From NCBI RefSeq assembly GCF_001870785.1, contig NZ_MOLV01000007.1:1-64000 (forward strand): a stretch of DNA of 64,000 bases, read 5' to 3'. Below are positions 32,137 through 40,629 of this stretch, in pieces (position 1 is the stretch's first letter; each line of letters begins with the position of its first letter). This DNA comes from Exiguobacterium sp. KRL4 (GTDB lineage Bacteria; Bacillota; Bacilli; Exiguobacteriales; Exiguobacteriaceae). The notes under the pieces were generated by a model. The model worked only from the letters and a program-made list of their open reading frames with translations, was not told the origin of the DNA and searched no databases. The translations under genes and the position numbers were made by a program.

Positions 32137-33792
32137 TTAATCATTATGTCCGACAATCGTCCGGTTGAGGGACTCGATTTGTTCGCCGATGATATGACCA
32201 TGCGACTTTAGTTCACGTTGTCGTTCGCTGTTCGCTTGAATATTGGTTTCAAGAGCCTGACTGTAGGTAGTCAATTCCAGCAAAATCGTCTGAATCAGCT
32301 GGAAATGTTCCCGGATTCGCGGTTGCAACGAATGGACCAGTGTCCGGTCCGTCTCGACCTGAACGAGTGAGGCTTCAATCAGTTGAGCATTATGCAGAAC
32401 GGAAACCATCTGTCGAGTGCTTTGTTCAAGCTGTTTGTGGGTCGTCTCGATTTGTGTCGTCATCTGCAAGACATCTTGTTCGATCTGCCCGATGCTGGCC
32501 GTCAAATCGCGATTGGCTTGATTGATCTGATCGATGCTCCGTTTGATATCGAGCGCAAGCGATTCGACTTCTTTGGCGACGATGACGAAACCGCGGCCTT
32601 CTTCGCCGGCGCGGGTTGCTTCGATCAAGGCGTTGAGCGATAAGCGTCGTGTCGCTTCCGCTACTTGTTGGATGTAACGGATCGATGCGTTCATTTGCTG
32701 ATTGCGTACCGTTGCGTCTTCAAGCGAGTGTGACGTCTTCGACGACAAAGTTTGCAGCAACGTCGTATCTTGTTGCAACGACTCAAGGATTTGATGACTG
32801 GACGTTGCTGCGTCATTAAAGGTGATGACCCGTTGGTGACTGGTCTGAATCGATTGATCCATCGTCGCGAGTGCATCGATCGAGGTCGTAAGGGATCGGC
32901 TCGATTCTTCGACAATCTGCTCCATCTGAGTCGACTGGTCCGTCAAAGACGTCGCCACCTGATGAACGGCAAGGACGGATGCATCAATCGAGTCGAGCTG
33001 TGCGGAAAAACCGGGTTGCGTCGCTTCGAGTCGTTCGCTCGCAATCGCGATTTCTTGCGTTAAGGTTCCGACTTGCTGCATCAGTTGATTGTATTGATGG
33101 GTCAGTTGCTGTAATTCAAAGGTCGTCGAGTGGATCTGGATCGGTTGATAGGTTCGTCTCGCATAGGCCTCCTCGATTTTTAACGAGAGGACGGACAAGG
33201 GCGCCAGTTGTTTTTTGATACGGGCGCGGATCAACAGGCTGACGAAACACAGGACGATGATTCCGAGCACACCGAGTTTCAAGGCGAGTGCCTTAGCAGG
33301 CGCGACCAATCGTGCTTGATCGACCGATAAAAACAACACATCATTGACTTCTGGAATCGACATGGCGAGAACGAATCGATCGTTACTCGTAAACGTCATC
33401 ACGCGTGTTTTCTTCAATTGTTGCGTGACGTCTTTTTTCTGTTTCGTCGTCAACGCTAACGGCTGGATGGCTACGTTTTTTGTCGCTAACGACTGGATGG
33501 CCGCATCATAGTCGTCGCGTGCCATATCTGCGAGTTGCTGATTCTTCAAACGTTTGATGGCGCGTGTCCGCTCCTGTTCGTCTTCCGGATAGGCTAAGTA
33601 GATCGAACGGATATTGGCATCAAGCATCGTCATCTCCCGTTCGAGCCGTTCACTGACGGACTTCGTCGAGGTCCGGTATAACTCTTCGACACTTAGTGCG
33701 CTGATCACTAAGAGCCCCGCCGCGACGATCGGGATCAACCAGTTATTCAATTGTTGGGCGAGCAGTCTTTTTTTCTCTGTAGGTTGCTTCAT
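32137..33792 (-). CDS. Methyl-accepting chemotaxis protein with a small extracellular sensor
   Basis: 551 residues. The first membrane helix lies at about 15-35, an extracellular region of ~140 residues (about 36-175) follows, and the second helix lies near 177-197. A linker leads to a coiled-coil signalling domain with the conserved tip (EATRRLSLNALIEATRAGEEG and GRGFVIVAKEVESLA). The extracellular part holds no recognised ligand motif. ATG 33792 (MKQPTEK) lies 9-10 nt from GGAGGAG; an upstream ATG at 33801 is too close to it. No chemotaxis genes adjoin, so it works with proteins encoded elsewhere. Confidence 0.88.
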   Translation of the reverse strand: MKQPTEKKRLLAQQLNNWLIPIVAAGLLVISALSVEELYRTSTKSVSERLEREMTMLDANIRSIYLAYPEDEQERTRAIKRLKNQQLADMARDDYDAAIQSLATKNVAIQPLALTTKQKKDVTQQLKKTRVMTFTSNDRFVLAMSIPEVNDVLFLSVDQARLVAPAKALALKLGVLGIIVLCFVSLLIRARIKKQLAPLSVLSLKIEEAYARRTYQPIQIHSTTFELQQLTHQYNQLMQQVGTLTQEIAIASERLEATQPGFSAQLDSIDASVLAVHQVATSLTDQSTQMEQIVEESSRSLTTSIDALATMDQSIQTSHQRVITFNDAATSSHQILESLQQDTTLLQTLSSKTSHSLEDATVRNQQMNASIRYIQQVAEATRRLSLNALIEATRAGEEGRGFVIVAKEVESLALDIKRSIDQINQANRDLTASIGQIEQDVLQMTTQIETTHKQLEQSTRQMVSVLHNAQLIEASLVQVETDRTLVHSLQPRIREHFQLIQTILLELTTYSQALETNIQANSERQRELKSHGHIIGEQIESLNRTIVGHND

Positions 33793-33882
33793 CAGTCTCA
33801 TCTCCTCCATTCTTCCTATCGGAAAGTGAAGGGGTAGATTGTATGAAGAAACCGTAGTGTTCTTGTAAAGGTTTGCTACACA

Positions 33883-33905
33883 AAAAAAGACATCCGAGGA
33901 TGTCT
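33883..33905 (-). terminator. Terminator of the 62-residue membrane-protein gene
   Basis: On the minus strand GACATCC-TC-GGATGTC is followed by TTTTTTT, 4 nt after the stop codon. Confidence 0.85.
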
Positions 33906-33909
33906 GGTG

Positions 33910-34098
33910 TCAGCTTGCATGTGGTAAGTAAGACGAGACGAAACTTGTTGTCATCATCTGTAACACCTGCCGGGTTTCTTCTTTTGGCTCGGACGTGACA
34001 TAGATGATCAAAGCGGCAACGACGATGACAAAAACTACAATGGCGAGAATAATAAAGAACGGCATCTTACTCTTACGTTTTTCTTCTTTCATGTCCAT
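33910..34098 (-). CDS. Small single-pass membrane protein
   Basis: 62 residues: a strongly charged N-terminus (MDMKEEKRKSK), one hydrophobic helix (PFFIILAIVVFVIVVAALII) and a short polar tail. It is real by its AAGGGGGA ribosome binding site before ATG 34098 and its dedicated terminator. No function is recognisable. Confidence 0.65.
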   Translation of the reverse strand: MDMKEEKRKSKMPFFIILAIVVFVIVVAALIIYVTSEPKEETRQVLQMMTTSFVSSYLPHAS

Positions 34099-34258
34099 TA
34101 TAATAATCCCCCTTATCCAAAATAGGCAAAGCCTGTATGGAATGTTTCCCTCATCAAAAAAATGGAAACCTCTGGCATGGTCAAAACAGGAAGTAAACGA
34201 TCCGATAAAGAACTATACAGAGTAGGGAGTTTGTCAGACGAAGGGATGTCCGTATATC

Positions 34259-35344
34259 ATGTTGAGTCAGTTTAATCAGTTTCTGTTGAATTTTTCATTG
34301 TTGATTACATCACTCTTGTTTGCCTTTTTACCGCTCCGGCACATCAAACGGATTTCACCGACGTCTCCGATTCGGATTCGGCTGATTGTTGGAGTGATTG
34401 CCGGTTTGATCAGTGTATTACTTGTCCTGAACAGCGTCACCTATGACGGGGCAAAAGTTGATTTACGACTCGTCGCCCTCGTGACCGCCTTTTATTACGG
34501 AGGGTGGGTCAGTGGTGGTATCACGATGGTCGCAATCATTGGGGCACGTTTCATCATCACACCACCGGGCGCTTATGAAGGGTTGATTTTAACGGCTCTG
34601 ATTTGTAGCGCTTTACTCGTCACGGCGAGCGTTTACCGTCGCTTTGCGTCCCATACGCTCAAAGACTATTTGATTTTGATTGTGATTGGGATCGGTTATA
34701 GCCTACCGGCACTCTATTTATTAACAGAAACATTCACTCGGTTTCTCGAAATTTCACTCGTCTATATCATCTTCATTCTTCTTGGAGGCTATGTCACGTA
34801 TCGTTTCCTACAGGAGCTACGGAAACATTTCCAGTTCGTTCAGATGCAACAGGAGCTTGCCTTGACGGACGGTCTGACGAATCTTGCGAACCGGCGTAAA
34901 CTCGACGAGACCCTTGCGTCTTATGACAAAGATGGTTTTGCCTTTTCCGTCTTGATCGTCGACATCGACTTTTTTAAGTCGGTCAATGATACATATGGCC
35001 ATGACGGGGGTGACGTCGTCTTACGTCAATTGAGTCATCTGCTCGAACACTGTTGTCCGGATCAGGCGATGGTCGGTCGTTACGGTGGAGAAGAGTTTGT
35101 CTTGTTATTGCCGGATATTACGCTCAAAGAAGCCGTCCGGCTCGGTGAAACGATTCGCTCGGCGTGTGCGGATCAACATTTCGTCTTCAGCACGTATCCG
35201 GCATTCCATGTCACGTTATCGATCGGGGCGGCCTCGTCGGATCAAGGCGAGACATCGTTTGAAGTCGTCCAAAAGGCAGATCAGTCCCTTTATCAAGCGA
35301 AACAGACGGGACGGAACAAGGTGGTCGGCTACAGCGAAGAATAA
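34259..35344 (+). CDS. Diguanylate cyclase with a 5TMR-LYT-like membrane sensor
   Basis: 361 residues. Residues 1-185 contain about six membrane helices with the LYT-type signature (DLRLVALVTAFYYGGWVSGG), similar to the sensor part of the LytS-like protein at 4399. Residues ~197-360 are a GGDEF domain with an active GRYGGEEF motif near 280 and the substrate loops (DIDFFKSVNDTYGHDGGD). It makes cyclic di-GMP from GTP. The product-inhibition I-site Arg of RxxD is replaced (CCPD), so feedback by c-di-GMP through that site is unlikely. ATG 34259 is preceded by AAGGGAT at a long spacing. Confidence 0.9.
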   Translation: MLSQFNQFLLNFSLLITSLLFAFLPLRHIKRISPTSPIRIRLIVGVIAGLISVLLVLNSVTYDGAKVDLRLVALVTAFYYGGWVSGGITMVAIIGARFIITPPGAYEGLILTALICSALLVTASVYRRFASHTLKDYLILIVIGIGYSLPALYLLTETFTRFLEISLVYIIFILLGGYVTYRFLQELRKHFQFVQMQQELALTDGLTNLANRRKLDETLASYDKDGFAFSVLIVDIDFFKSVNDTYGHDGGDVVLRQLSHLLEHCCPDQAMVGRYGGEEFVLLLPDITLKEAVRLGETIRSACADQHFVFSTYPAFHVTLSIGAASSDQGETSFEVVQKADQSLYQAKQTGRNKVVGYSEE

Positions 35345-35347
35345 TCC

Positions 35348-35390
35348 AACACAAACAGGCGGGCTCCTCGGAGTCCGCCTGTTTGTGTTG
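35348..35390. terminator. Bidirectional terminator
   Basis: CAACACAAACAGGCGG (35348-35363) pairs perfectly with CCGCCTGTTTGTGTTG (35375-35390), with a small GCTCC/GGAGT apical stem. The A/T-rich stem ends act in place of long T runs. Confidence 0.8.
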
Positions 35391-35400
35391 AGTCTATCAA

Positions 35401-36384
35401 TTATTCGCCGACCATCCCATCCTGGTCATTGTCCCGCATGTGGGAGTACAGCCAATGGTCATCCGTAATCGGCATGCGGAAACCGGCGTCTTTTGCCTCT
35501 TGGATCGTGACTTGTCCGTTGCCGTTGGTGTCGACGGTCGAGACATCCCCCTCGCCGCTATTGACGTTTGGCTCAGTCTTCGGCTCGACTGCTTGTTTAG
35601 GTGTGCTGTCCTTTTCTTCTGTCAAACCGAGTGCCGCATTCACTTCATCCGGATTCACGTTGTCGAAGTCATCGGCGATGACGTTCCCTTTTAACGTATA
35701 CGTATAGTGATAGTGCGACGGGATTTGTGTTTTCGTGTCGGGATAGGTGATGACAGCTTCAAAATCCGTCACGTCACCGGCTTGGCGAATACTGTTCTCC
35801 ATGTAGGCTTGATCCCCGTGCCGGTTGAGCGTACTGTCTTGCGGGGTGATGTTATAGGCGTTCGAGACACCGCCAAGTGAATCGGCGATGATGTGTCCCT
35901 CGTCTAACTGAGCATCTTCAACACCCGGGACTTTTGCTTCGTCCGAATAGTAACGGCCGGATGGCGTCATTTTCTCTGAATCATGTTGTAAGGTGATTTC
36001 TTTGGCGACGACTTTGACGAGTTGGGCGTGTTCGTTCGTAAACGCCCAATACTTCCGGTCACCGAATCCGATATCAACGACGACGTTTGGCTCCCGGTTT
36101 CCCGACAGATCACCCCCGTCGACATTGATCTGTTTGTAACCGGAGAACAGGGCTTTATTAGAAAAAGGAGCTGTTGGTTCTGCGGATTTTGTGTCAGCCT
36201 TCTTTGAGGGAGCGGAGTCTTCCGGGTCCGTTTCTTTTTGAACAGGTTCAGCCTTTTCGGGTGCTTCCTTCTGGACAGTCTGTTGCTCGACTTTCGGCTC
36301 TTGCGAAGCTGATTCTTCCGTCGCGCATCCCGTTAACAGAAGAGCGGCCAGTGGTAAAGTGAAGTATGTAAGTGTGTGTTTCAT
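35401..36384 (-). CDS. Lipoprotein nuclease: DNA/RNA non-specific endonuclease domain with a C-terminal calcium-binding region
   Basis: 327 residues: lipoprotein signal (ALLLTGC, Cys near 20), a ~60-residue charged linker, then a DNA/RNA non-specific endonuclease domain (about 90-245). Its catalytic block is DEGHIIADSLGG (the DRGH-type motif with His kept) with the metal-binding Asn in NAYNITPQDSTLNRHG. The last ~50 residues hold paired D-x-N/D-x-D loops (DTNGNGQVTIQEA and DNDQDGMVGE), as in EF-hand/Excalibur calcium sites. It probably degrades extracellular nucleic acid while tethered to the membrane. ATG 36384 follows AAAAGGAG; the longer reading to 36408 is not needed. Confidence 0.85.
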   Translation of the reverse strand: MKHTLTYFTLPLAALLLTGCATEESASQEPKVEQQTVQKEAPEKAEPVQKETDPEDSAPSKKADTKSAEPTAPFSNKALFSGYKQINVDGGDLSGNREPNVVVDIGFGDRKYWAFTNEHAQLVKVVAKEITLQHDSEKMTPSGRYYSDEAKVPGVEDAQLDEGHIIADSLGGVSNAYNITPQDSTLNRHGDQAYMENSIRQAGDVTDFEAVITYPDTKTQIPSHYHYTYTLKGNVIADDFDNVNPDEVNAALGLTEEKDSTPKQAVEPKTEPNVNSGEGDVSTVDTNGNGQVTIQEAKDAGFRMPITDDHWLYSHMRDNDQDGMVGE

Positions 36385-36546
36385 TATTCGACTCCTTTTC
36401 CGTGACATACTCGTTCATTCTAGGAATCTTTGCGTTCGAATACAAGGTGATTTTAAATAATTAACCAAATTAAATATATGATGGGAGCCATTTCAACAAA
36501 AATACGACTTTTTAGAGTACCGTGGCAAAAGAAATAGTGCGTACAC

Positions 36547-36576
36547 CAAAAAACACGCCACAAAAACGTGGCGTGT
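36547..36576 (-). terminator. Terminator of the Nudix/S51 operon
   Basis: On the minus strand ACACGCCAC pairs with GTGGCGTGT around GTTTTT, followed by TTTTTTGG. Confidence 0.85.
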
Positions 36577-36624
36577 CCGAACAGATATCGTCCGGTGTTG
36601 GATTCATATAAGGCAGAAGTGTCT

Positions 36625-37035
36625 TTAAGATGAAACCAATTGCGGGAAAATCTGATGTCGTTCAAAGTCGGCTAAGATGCTTGGGGCAATCTGCTTACGG
36701 ATCATCGATTCGTCAGCCCACAGATACGCGTCATGTTCGTCGGACAGTTCGACAGTGCCGGTCGCAGTTGTACAGAAGTAGACCAGCAGGATGACTTGGC
36801 GGTCAGGATGGGTCAACAGGCTCGAAGCGTAAGCAATGCGGTCGACGATGACCGTCAAACCTGTTTCTTCCTCGATTTCCCGAATCAGACTGTCTTCCGG
36901 CTGCTCACCGAAATCAATTTTCCCGCCCGGACATTCCCATGTCCCGCCACCGGAATCGGCGGCAGCACGCTGGACGATCAATATCCGGTTGTCGTATCGA
37001 ACGATGCCTTTCACAGCGGTTACGATCGTCATCAT
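36625..37035 (-). CDS. MutT-type Nudix hydrolase
   Basis: 136 residues with an intact Nudix box (GGKIDFGEQPEDSLIREIEE then ETG, near 38-60) and the preceding WECPGGK typical of MutT or NUDT1-like enzymes that hydrolyse oxidised or non-canonical nucleoside triphosphates. The exact substrate is not determined. ATG 37035 overlaps the stop of the upstream S51 peptidase gene (ATGA), with GGAGGAG at good spacing. Confidence 0.87.
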   Translation of the reverse strand: MMTIVTAVKGIVRYDNRILIVQRAAADSGGGTWECPGGKIDFGEQPEDSLIREIEEETGLTVIVDRIAYASSLLTHPDRQVILLVYFCTTATGTVELSDEHDAYLWADESMIRKQIAPSILADFERHQIFPQLVSS

Positions 37036-37688
37036 GTCATCTCCTCCTTTTGTCTGAGAAGGACAGCTTCAGGTCCTTCCTGTTGCACGAGCTGACCATT
37101 CTGGAGATGAATGCCAGCTCGTTCCGGTAAGCCGTAGCCGAATCGACTCATTGTTGTCTCAAACGCCTGCAACAAGTTTGTCTCTTCTTGCCACGTATCA
37201 TAATGGACGGAAATCACAGCGTCCACTAGACTCAGCCCTTCAAGGACTAACGCCTTGCCCTCGCGTTGATCAATTGCAGGAATCCGGCATTCGCTCGGTG
37301 TCAGTAAGGCACCGGCAGAAAATCCGACGACCGGGACGCCTTGCTGAAACCGTTCTTGAATGATAGCTCCGATTGGCGTGTGCACGATGAATTGTTGATA
37401 CCGTTCCGTCTCGCCACCCGAGATGATGATGCCGGCACAGGCACTCAGCTGCTCGAGTTGGTCGGCTGTTGGACTTGCGGACAACGGCAAGTGGAAAAAT
37501 GCTGTTGCGCCACAAGCTGTTAACGCTTCCGTATAGATTGGCGCATAGTCCGACCAGGACGAACCGGAACGCGGTACATATAGTAACGCGACGGGACCTG
37601 TCCCGTTCAAACACGAGACAAACGTTTTACACAAACCGGGCGTAAACGGGGGACAGCCGCCAAATAAAAAGAGGTGTTGATTGACCAT
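37032..37688 (-). CDS. Peptidase S51-family protein (dipeptidase E / cyanophycinase-like)
   Basis: 218 residues of the class-I glutamine-amidotransferase-like fold. The nucleophile elbow VVGFSAGALL near residue 105 carries the catalytic Ser, and GIIISGGETERYQQF near 75 is typical of the family. Members cleave Asp-X dipeptides or beta-Asp-Arg bonds. ATG 37688 (MVNQHLFLFGG) follows AAGGAGG. The 48-residue longer reading is AT-rich and unconserved. It forms an operon with the Nudix gene. Confidence 0.83.
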   Translation of the reverse strand: MVNQHLFLFGGCPPFTPGLCKTFVSCLNGTGPVALLYVPRSGSSWSDYAPIYTEALTACGATAFFHLPLSASPTADQLEQLSACAGIIISGGETERYQQFIVHTPIGAIIQERFQQGVPVVGFSAGALLTPSECRIPAIDQREGKALVLEGLSLVDAVISVHYDTWQEETNLLQAFETTMSRFGYGLPERAGIHLQNGQLVQQEGPEAVLLRQKEEMT

Positions 37689-37837
37689 GACTGCTGCCTC
37701 CTTGCTAAAAAATGCAGAGTATAAAATAGTGAGTAAGAAATTAATTACAATCTCAATACTTTCAGAAGGAATAATCTGTTCTGGAAAGGTTACATTCAAA
37801 TTATACAAAAAGCCGTTTATTATAAAATTCAAGAAAA

Positions 37838-37983
37838 CTATCTTTTCTTGCTTTTGACAAAGGATACGCCACCTTTTATTTTTAAGTCTTTATGTTTCAT
37901 AGAAACTCCAGTATCCAAAATTACTATAGAGGATCCCTTTCCGGTTAAAGTCTCACGCCTTACTTTTAGTTGATTATCAATTT
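37838..37983 (-). pseudogene. Remnant of a subtilase (S8 serine protease) gene
   Basis: An open minus-strand frame without a start codon encodes a segment reading SSIVILDTGVSMKHKDLK then IKGGVSFV, followed by VKSKKR and a stop (37840-37838). This matches the catalytic-Asp block of subtilases (V-x-D-TGV...H-DL...GG-SFV). The His, Ser and Asn parts are missing. The fragment is only about 47 codons, starts directly after the DUF1878 stop and ends at an inverted repeat (CAAGAAAA/TTTTCTTG, 37830-37850). It is a decayed gene piece in an AT-rich patch. A 20-codon peptide from the internal ATG, with GGAG upstream, is a less likely alternative. Confidence 0.6.
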
Positions 37984-38397
37984 TTAGTTTTTAGAATCGT
38001 CTATTAAATGGGTACATAATTCTTTAAACATCTTTTGATTCTTCATAACTGTTAATATATAAAGATTTTCCATATCAGCAGGTAAATTTTTCGAAATGAC
38101 AGCATCGAATTCTTTGAAAGTAGGAAGTTTGATCTCAAAAAACTGGTTGAAATCTATTCCTGTAAATTGATAGTCTTCTAAGAACTGATCAGTAACAGAA
38201 TTATAGTAGTCATCAGTAGAATCTTTTACATAACTAAAACGATAATTGAGAATTTTCATGACATCAATGATCCATTTGTGCTGTTCCTTAGAGATATCAT
38301 GATCAATCAAAAAATCGTTAAAAGGCATTTCATCAATATTTACCATCTGTTTTAATAAAGTGATTTGATATTTAAGTAGTTCTAGTTCTTTCTGCAT
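37984..38397 (-). CDS. DUF1878-family protein (YhaI-like)
   Basis: 137 residues, acidic and helical, with an N-terminal heptad segment (ELELLKYQITLLKQMVNI) typical of the DUF1878 family known from Bacilli (B. subtilis YhaI). The function of the family is unknown. ATG 38397 is 8 nt from AAGGAG; GTG 38406 is an alternative. It is AT-rich compared with its surroundings and stands next to a subtilase remnant, which suggests both arrived together. Confidence 0.7.
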   Translation of the reverse strand: MQKELELLKYQITLLKQMVNIDEMPFNDFLIDHDISKEQHKWIIDVMKILNYRFSYVKDSTDDYYNSVTDQFLEDYQFTGIDFNQFFEIKLPTFKEFDAVISKNLPADMENLYILTVMKNQKMFKELCTHLIDDSKN

Positions 38398-38734
38398 CGT
38401 TAACACTCCTTTGGTTATATTGATTTCACTTTAATAACTATTGATTAAAGTACAAAGAAAAGAATGGCTTCAGCAATAACATCTGAGGTAGAGGGAAAAA
38501 TTTCACATTTGTCTATCATCATATCCATTTTAAGTATTTTTTTGTAATTACATTATTGTAAGATAAAATAATTATGATGAGGTTTCCTAAATTCATTAGA
38601 TTAATCAAAGTTGATGAAAAAGCAATCGCCGATTGGAAATAAGTCCATCAGCAAAACCTGATCATTTTTTGAGATAGGTAGAAAACGGAAAATGAATTAT
38701 ACTGGAAATAACAGGAGTGAACGAGGAAGGACAG
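38398..38734. other. AT-rich intergenic region with a promoter candidate
   Basis: About 337 bp. TTGTAA (38542-38547) and TAAAAT (38564-38569), 16 nt apart, form a plausible plus-strand promoter. A 22-codon frame (MMRFPKFIRLIKVDEKAIAD...) starts just after it without a ribosome binding site and may be a gene remnant. Nothing else is recognisable. Confidence 0.4.
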
Positions 38735-39106
38735 ATGAAAATGAGCGACAATCACATCCATCAATTCCGTTACCGGGAGTCCGGCATGGGAGAAGAACAA
38801 CTATTTACATGGACGGCCGCGACTCAGGAATTACGACTAGAGGAGGGGACAGGAGAAGAAACGACCGTTCTCTTGTCCCAACGGCAACAGCAAGAGCTGA
38901 CACGACGTTTAGAGAAAACCGGCGTTATCGACTGGCAACCGGAATATACGACGGAATGGCTGATTCTCGACGGGACCTATTGGGAAATCAGCTGGACTGG
39001 ATCAGAGGGAGACGGATCGTCTCAGGGCAGTAACACCTATCCGGACGGCTGGGAACTGCTTCGGGATTGGCTGTACCGTCAGTTTGAAAAGGAGGAGTTT
39101 GGATGA
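38735..39106 (+). CDS. Hypothetical protein, first gene of a small operon
   Basis: 123 residues, acidic, soluble, with many aromatic residues near the end (LDGTYWEISWTGSEGDG, YPDGWELLRDWLYRQF). I recognise no family. ATG 38735 follows GAGGAAGG; GTG 38717 is an alternative. Its stop overlaps the start of the next gene (ATGA), so it is co-translated with a four-helix membrane protein. Overlapping frames are shadows. Confidence 0.65.
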   Translation: MKMSDNHIHQFRYRESGMGEEQLFTWTAATQELRLEEGTGEETTVLLSQRQQQELTRRLEKTGVIDWQPEYTTEWLILDGTYWEISWTGSEGDGSSQGSNTYPDGWELLRDWLYRQFEKEEFG

Positions 39107-39486
39107 AGAAGTGGTGGATCGGGTTAGCTGTCTTAGCCGGCTATTGTATTCCATTCGTCTACCTGGCGTTGCTCGAAGACTTCAAGACAGGGACATTACT
39201 TGGTTATCTACTGTTACTTGTCGGATTCACGGTTCTTGCTTTCACCGGTCAGCGATGGGGTCATCTGCTGTTTGTGATGGCCGGCAATGTTCTGTCTTAC
39301 TTCATCTCTGTTTATTTTGCAGGTCAAACAGATGCCTATGGCTTTGACGGCTACTTCAAGCCGTTGACGGCGGAACAACTGATTTTGCTCGTCAGTCTCT
39401 TGATGCTCATTCCACAATTGATTGCGATAGTGGTGGCGATGTCACTGGAAGCGAAAAAACGGATGAAGGAACAGATAAAAGAATAA
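39103..39486 (+). CDS. Four-helix membrane protein
   Basis: 127 residues with four hydrophobic segments (about 4-24, 30-50, 54-74, 92-118) and a basic C-terminal tail (EAKKRMKEQIKE). Not assigned to a family. Coupled to the preceding gene by a 4-nt overlap, with GGAGGAG in the end of that gene. Confidence 0.65.
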   Translation: MKKWWIGLAVLAGYCIPFVYLALLEDFKTGTLLGYLLLLVGFTVLAFTGQRWGHLLFVMAGNVLSYFISVYFAGQTDAYGFDGYFKPLTAEQLILLVSLLMLIPQLIAIVVAMSLEAKKRMKEQIKE

Positions 39487-39502
39487 AGGGAGGTAGAGCC
39501 GA

Positions 39503-39769
39503 ATGAATAAAATCAGTGAAGCACTTTTAGAAGCTATCATCGACATCTTAGGGACAGGACAACAACTGGATTTGACGGAGATTTATCGACGTGTTCGAGA
39601 GCGGAGTGATTTGGATCTTTCGCGTTTTTCGACGGAAGCAGGACTAGATGCACGAATCCGTAAATTAATTTATCTTCATGCGAGTGAGTGTGAATTATAT
39701 GAAGGAACGCAGGATTTGTTCTACAGTGAGACAGGCAAAGGGACAGGGCGCTGGGGATTACGGAAATGA
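39503..39769 (+). CDS. Small winged-helix-like protein
   Basis: 88 residues. The pattern ALLEAIIDILGTGQQLDLTE, a turn, DARIRKLIYLHAS and a final GRWGLR strand resembles small winged-helix modules used in restriction and chromatin proteins, but no named family is certain. GGGAGG precedes ATG 39503 after a 16-nt gap, so it is probably the third gene of the small operon. Confidence 0.6.
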   Translation: MNKISEALLEAIIDILGTGQQLDLTEIYRRVRERSDLDLSRFSTEAGLDARIRKLIYLHASECELYEGTQDLFYSETGKGTGRWGLRK

Positions 39770-39798
39770 AAAAACACGCCACTACAAGTGACGTGTTT
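39768..39798 (-). terminator. Terminator of ridA
   Basis: On the minus strand AAACACGTCACT-TGT-AGTGGCGTGTTT is followed by T residues. It lies 7 nt after the ridA stop. Confidence 0.82.
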
Positions 39799-39805
39799 CA
39801 AGACA

Positions 39806-40195
39806 TTAGACTAACCCTAAAATCTCAACCTCGACCAAAGCACCTTTCGGTAACTCTTTGACGGCGATACAAGACCGAGCCGGGAAGTGGTTATGCGGAG
39901 CAAAGTAATCCGAGTAGATATCATTAAACGCAGCGAAATGATCCATGCTCGTTAAGTAACAGGTCGTCTTCACTACACGGTCCGGTGTCAGACCAGCTTC
40001 TTTTAAGATGGCATCGACGTTTTTCATGACCTGTTCCGTCTGTTCCGTAATGCCACCGACGACCATTTCACCTGTTGCCGGATTGATCGGGATTTGACCG
40101 GATGCGTATAACGTACCCTTAGCAATGAAACCTTGTGAATAAGGACCAATCGCAGCCGGGGCGTTAGTTGTTTCGATTTTCTGGAATGAACTCAT
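39806..40195 (-). CDS. ridA: RidA (reactive enamine/imine deaminase)
   Basis: 129 residues, full length for the YjgF/YER057c/UK114 family. RidA hydrolyses reactive 2-aminoacrylate and related enamines made by PLP enzymes. The conserved core is visible: APAAIGPYSQG, ASGQIPINPATGEMV, RVVKTTCYLTSMDHFAAFN, and the key Arg in FPARSCIAVKELPKGALVEVE. ATG 40195 follows GAGGAGG. Confidence 0.95.
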   Translation of the reverse strand: MSSFQKIETTNAPAAIGPYSQGFIAKGTLYASGQIPINPATGEMVVGGITEQTEQVMKNVDAILKEAGLTPDRVVKTTCYLTSMDHFAAFNDIYSDYFAPHNHFPARSCIAVKELPKGALVEVEILGLV

Positions 40196-40305
40196 GAAAA
40201 CTCCTCCTCTAATCTAAAATAAATCGTATGTAGAACGTGCTATCTACCTTGAACTATAGGATATTTTTTACAACACCATCACCATACTTACAAGGAGTGA
40301 ATCCA

Positions 40306-40629
40306 ATGCCTCTTTATCATAAATTAGTCCGGGATCAGATTCCAACTATCATTGCTCGGAACGGAAAAAATGCAACGTTCCGGACCCTTAACGAGGAAGA
40401 ATTCTTAGTCGAAGCGAAACGGAAATTGCATGAAGAAGTAGCGGAATACGAAGCAGCAACGACGACCGAAGAAGCGGTCGAAGAACTTGCTGATTTATTG
40501 GAACTGATTCACACGTTGGCTCGGACGCACGGAACGACACCGGAACAACTGGAAGCAATCCGGCTTAAGAAACACGATAAGCGGGGCGGCTTTGATGACA
40601 AGCTGTATCTGATTGAGGTCGAAGATTGA
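40306..40629 (+). CDS. MazG/HisE-like nucleotide pyrophosphohydrolase, coupled to the PLD-helicase
   Basis: 107 residues of the all-alpha NTP pyrophosphatase superfamily, close to phosphoribosyl-ATP pyrophosphohydrolase-like proteins (YHKLVRDQIP at the start). The metal-binding acidic helix set is present: KLHEEVAEYEAA near 42-53 and EEAVEELADLLELIHTLA near 57-74. ATG 40306 follows AAGGAGTG. Its stop overlaps the TTG start of the downstream nuclease/helicase by 4 nt (TTGA). Depletion or alteration of nucleotides during phage attack is a tempting role but inferred only from that coupling. House-cleaning of bad NTPs is the alternative. Confidence 0.82.
   Translation: MPLYHKLVRDQIPTIIARNGKNATFRTLNEEEFLVEAKRKLHEEVAEYEAATTTEEAVEELADLLELIHTLARTHGTTPEQLEAIRLKKHDKRGGFDDKLYLIEVED

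Noticed and set aside
38692-39033. Arg-rich 113-codon reading
   Set aside because: Out-of-frame shadow of the gene at 38735 with no ribosome binding site.
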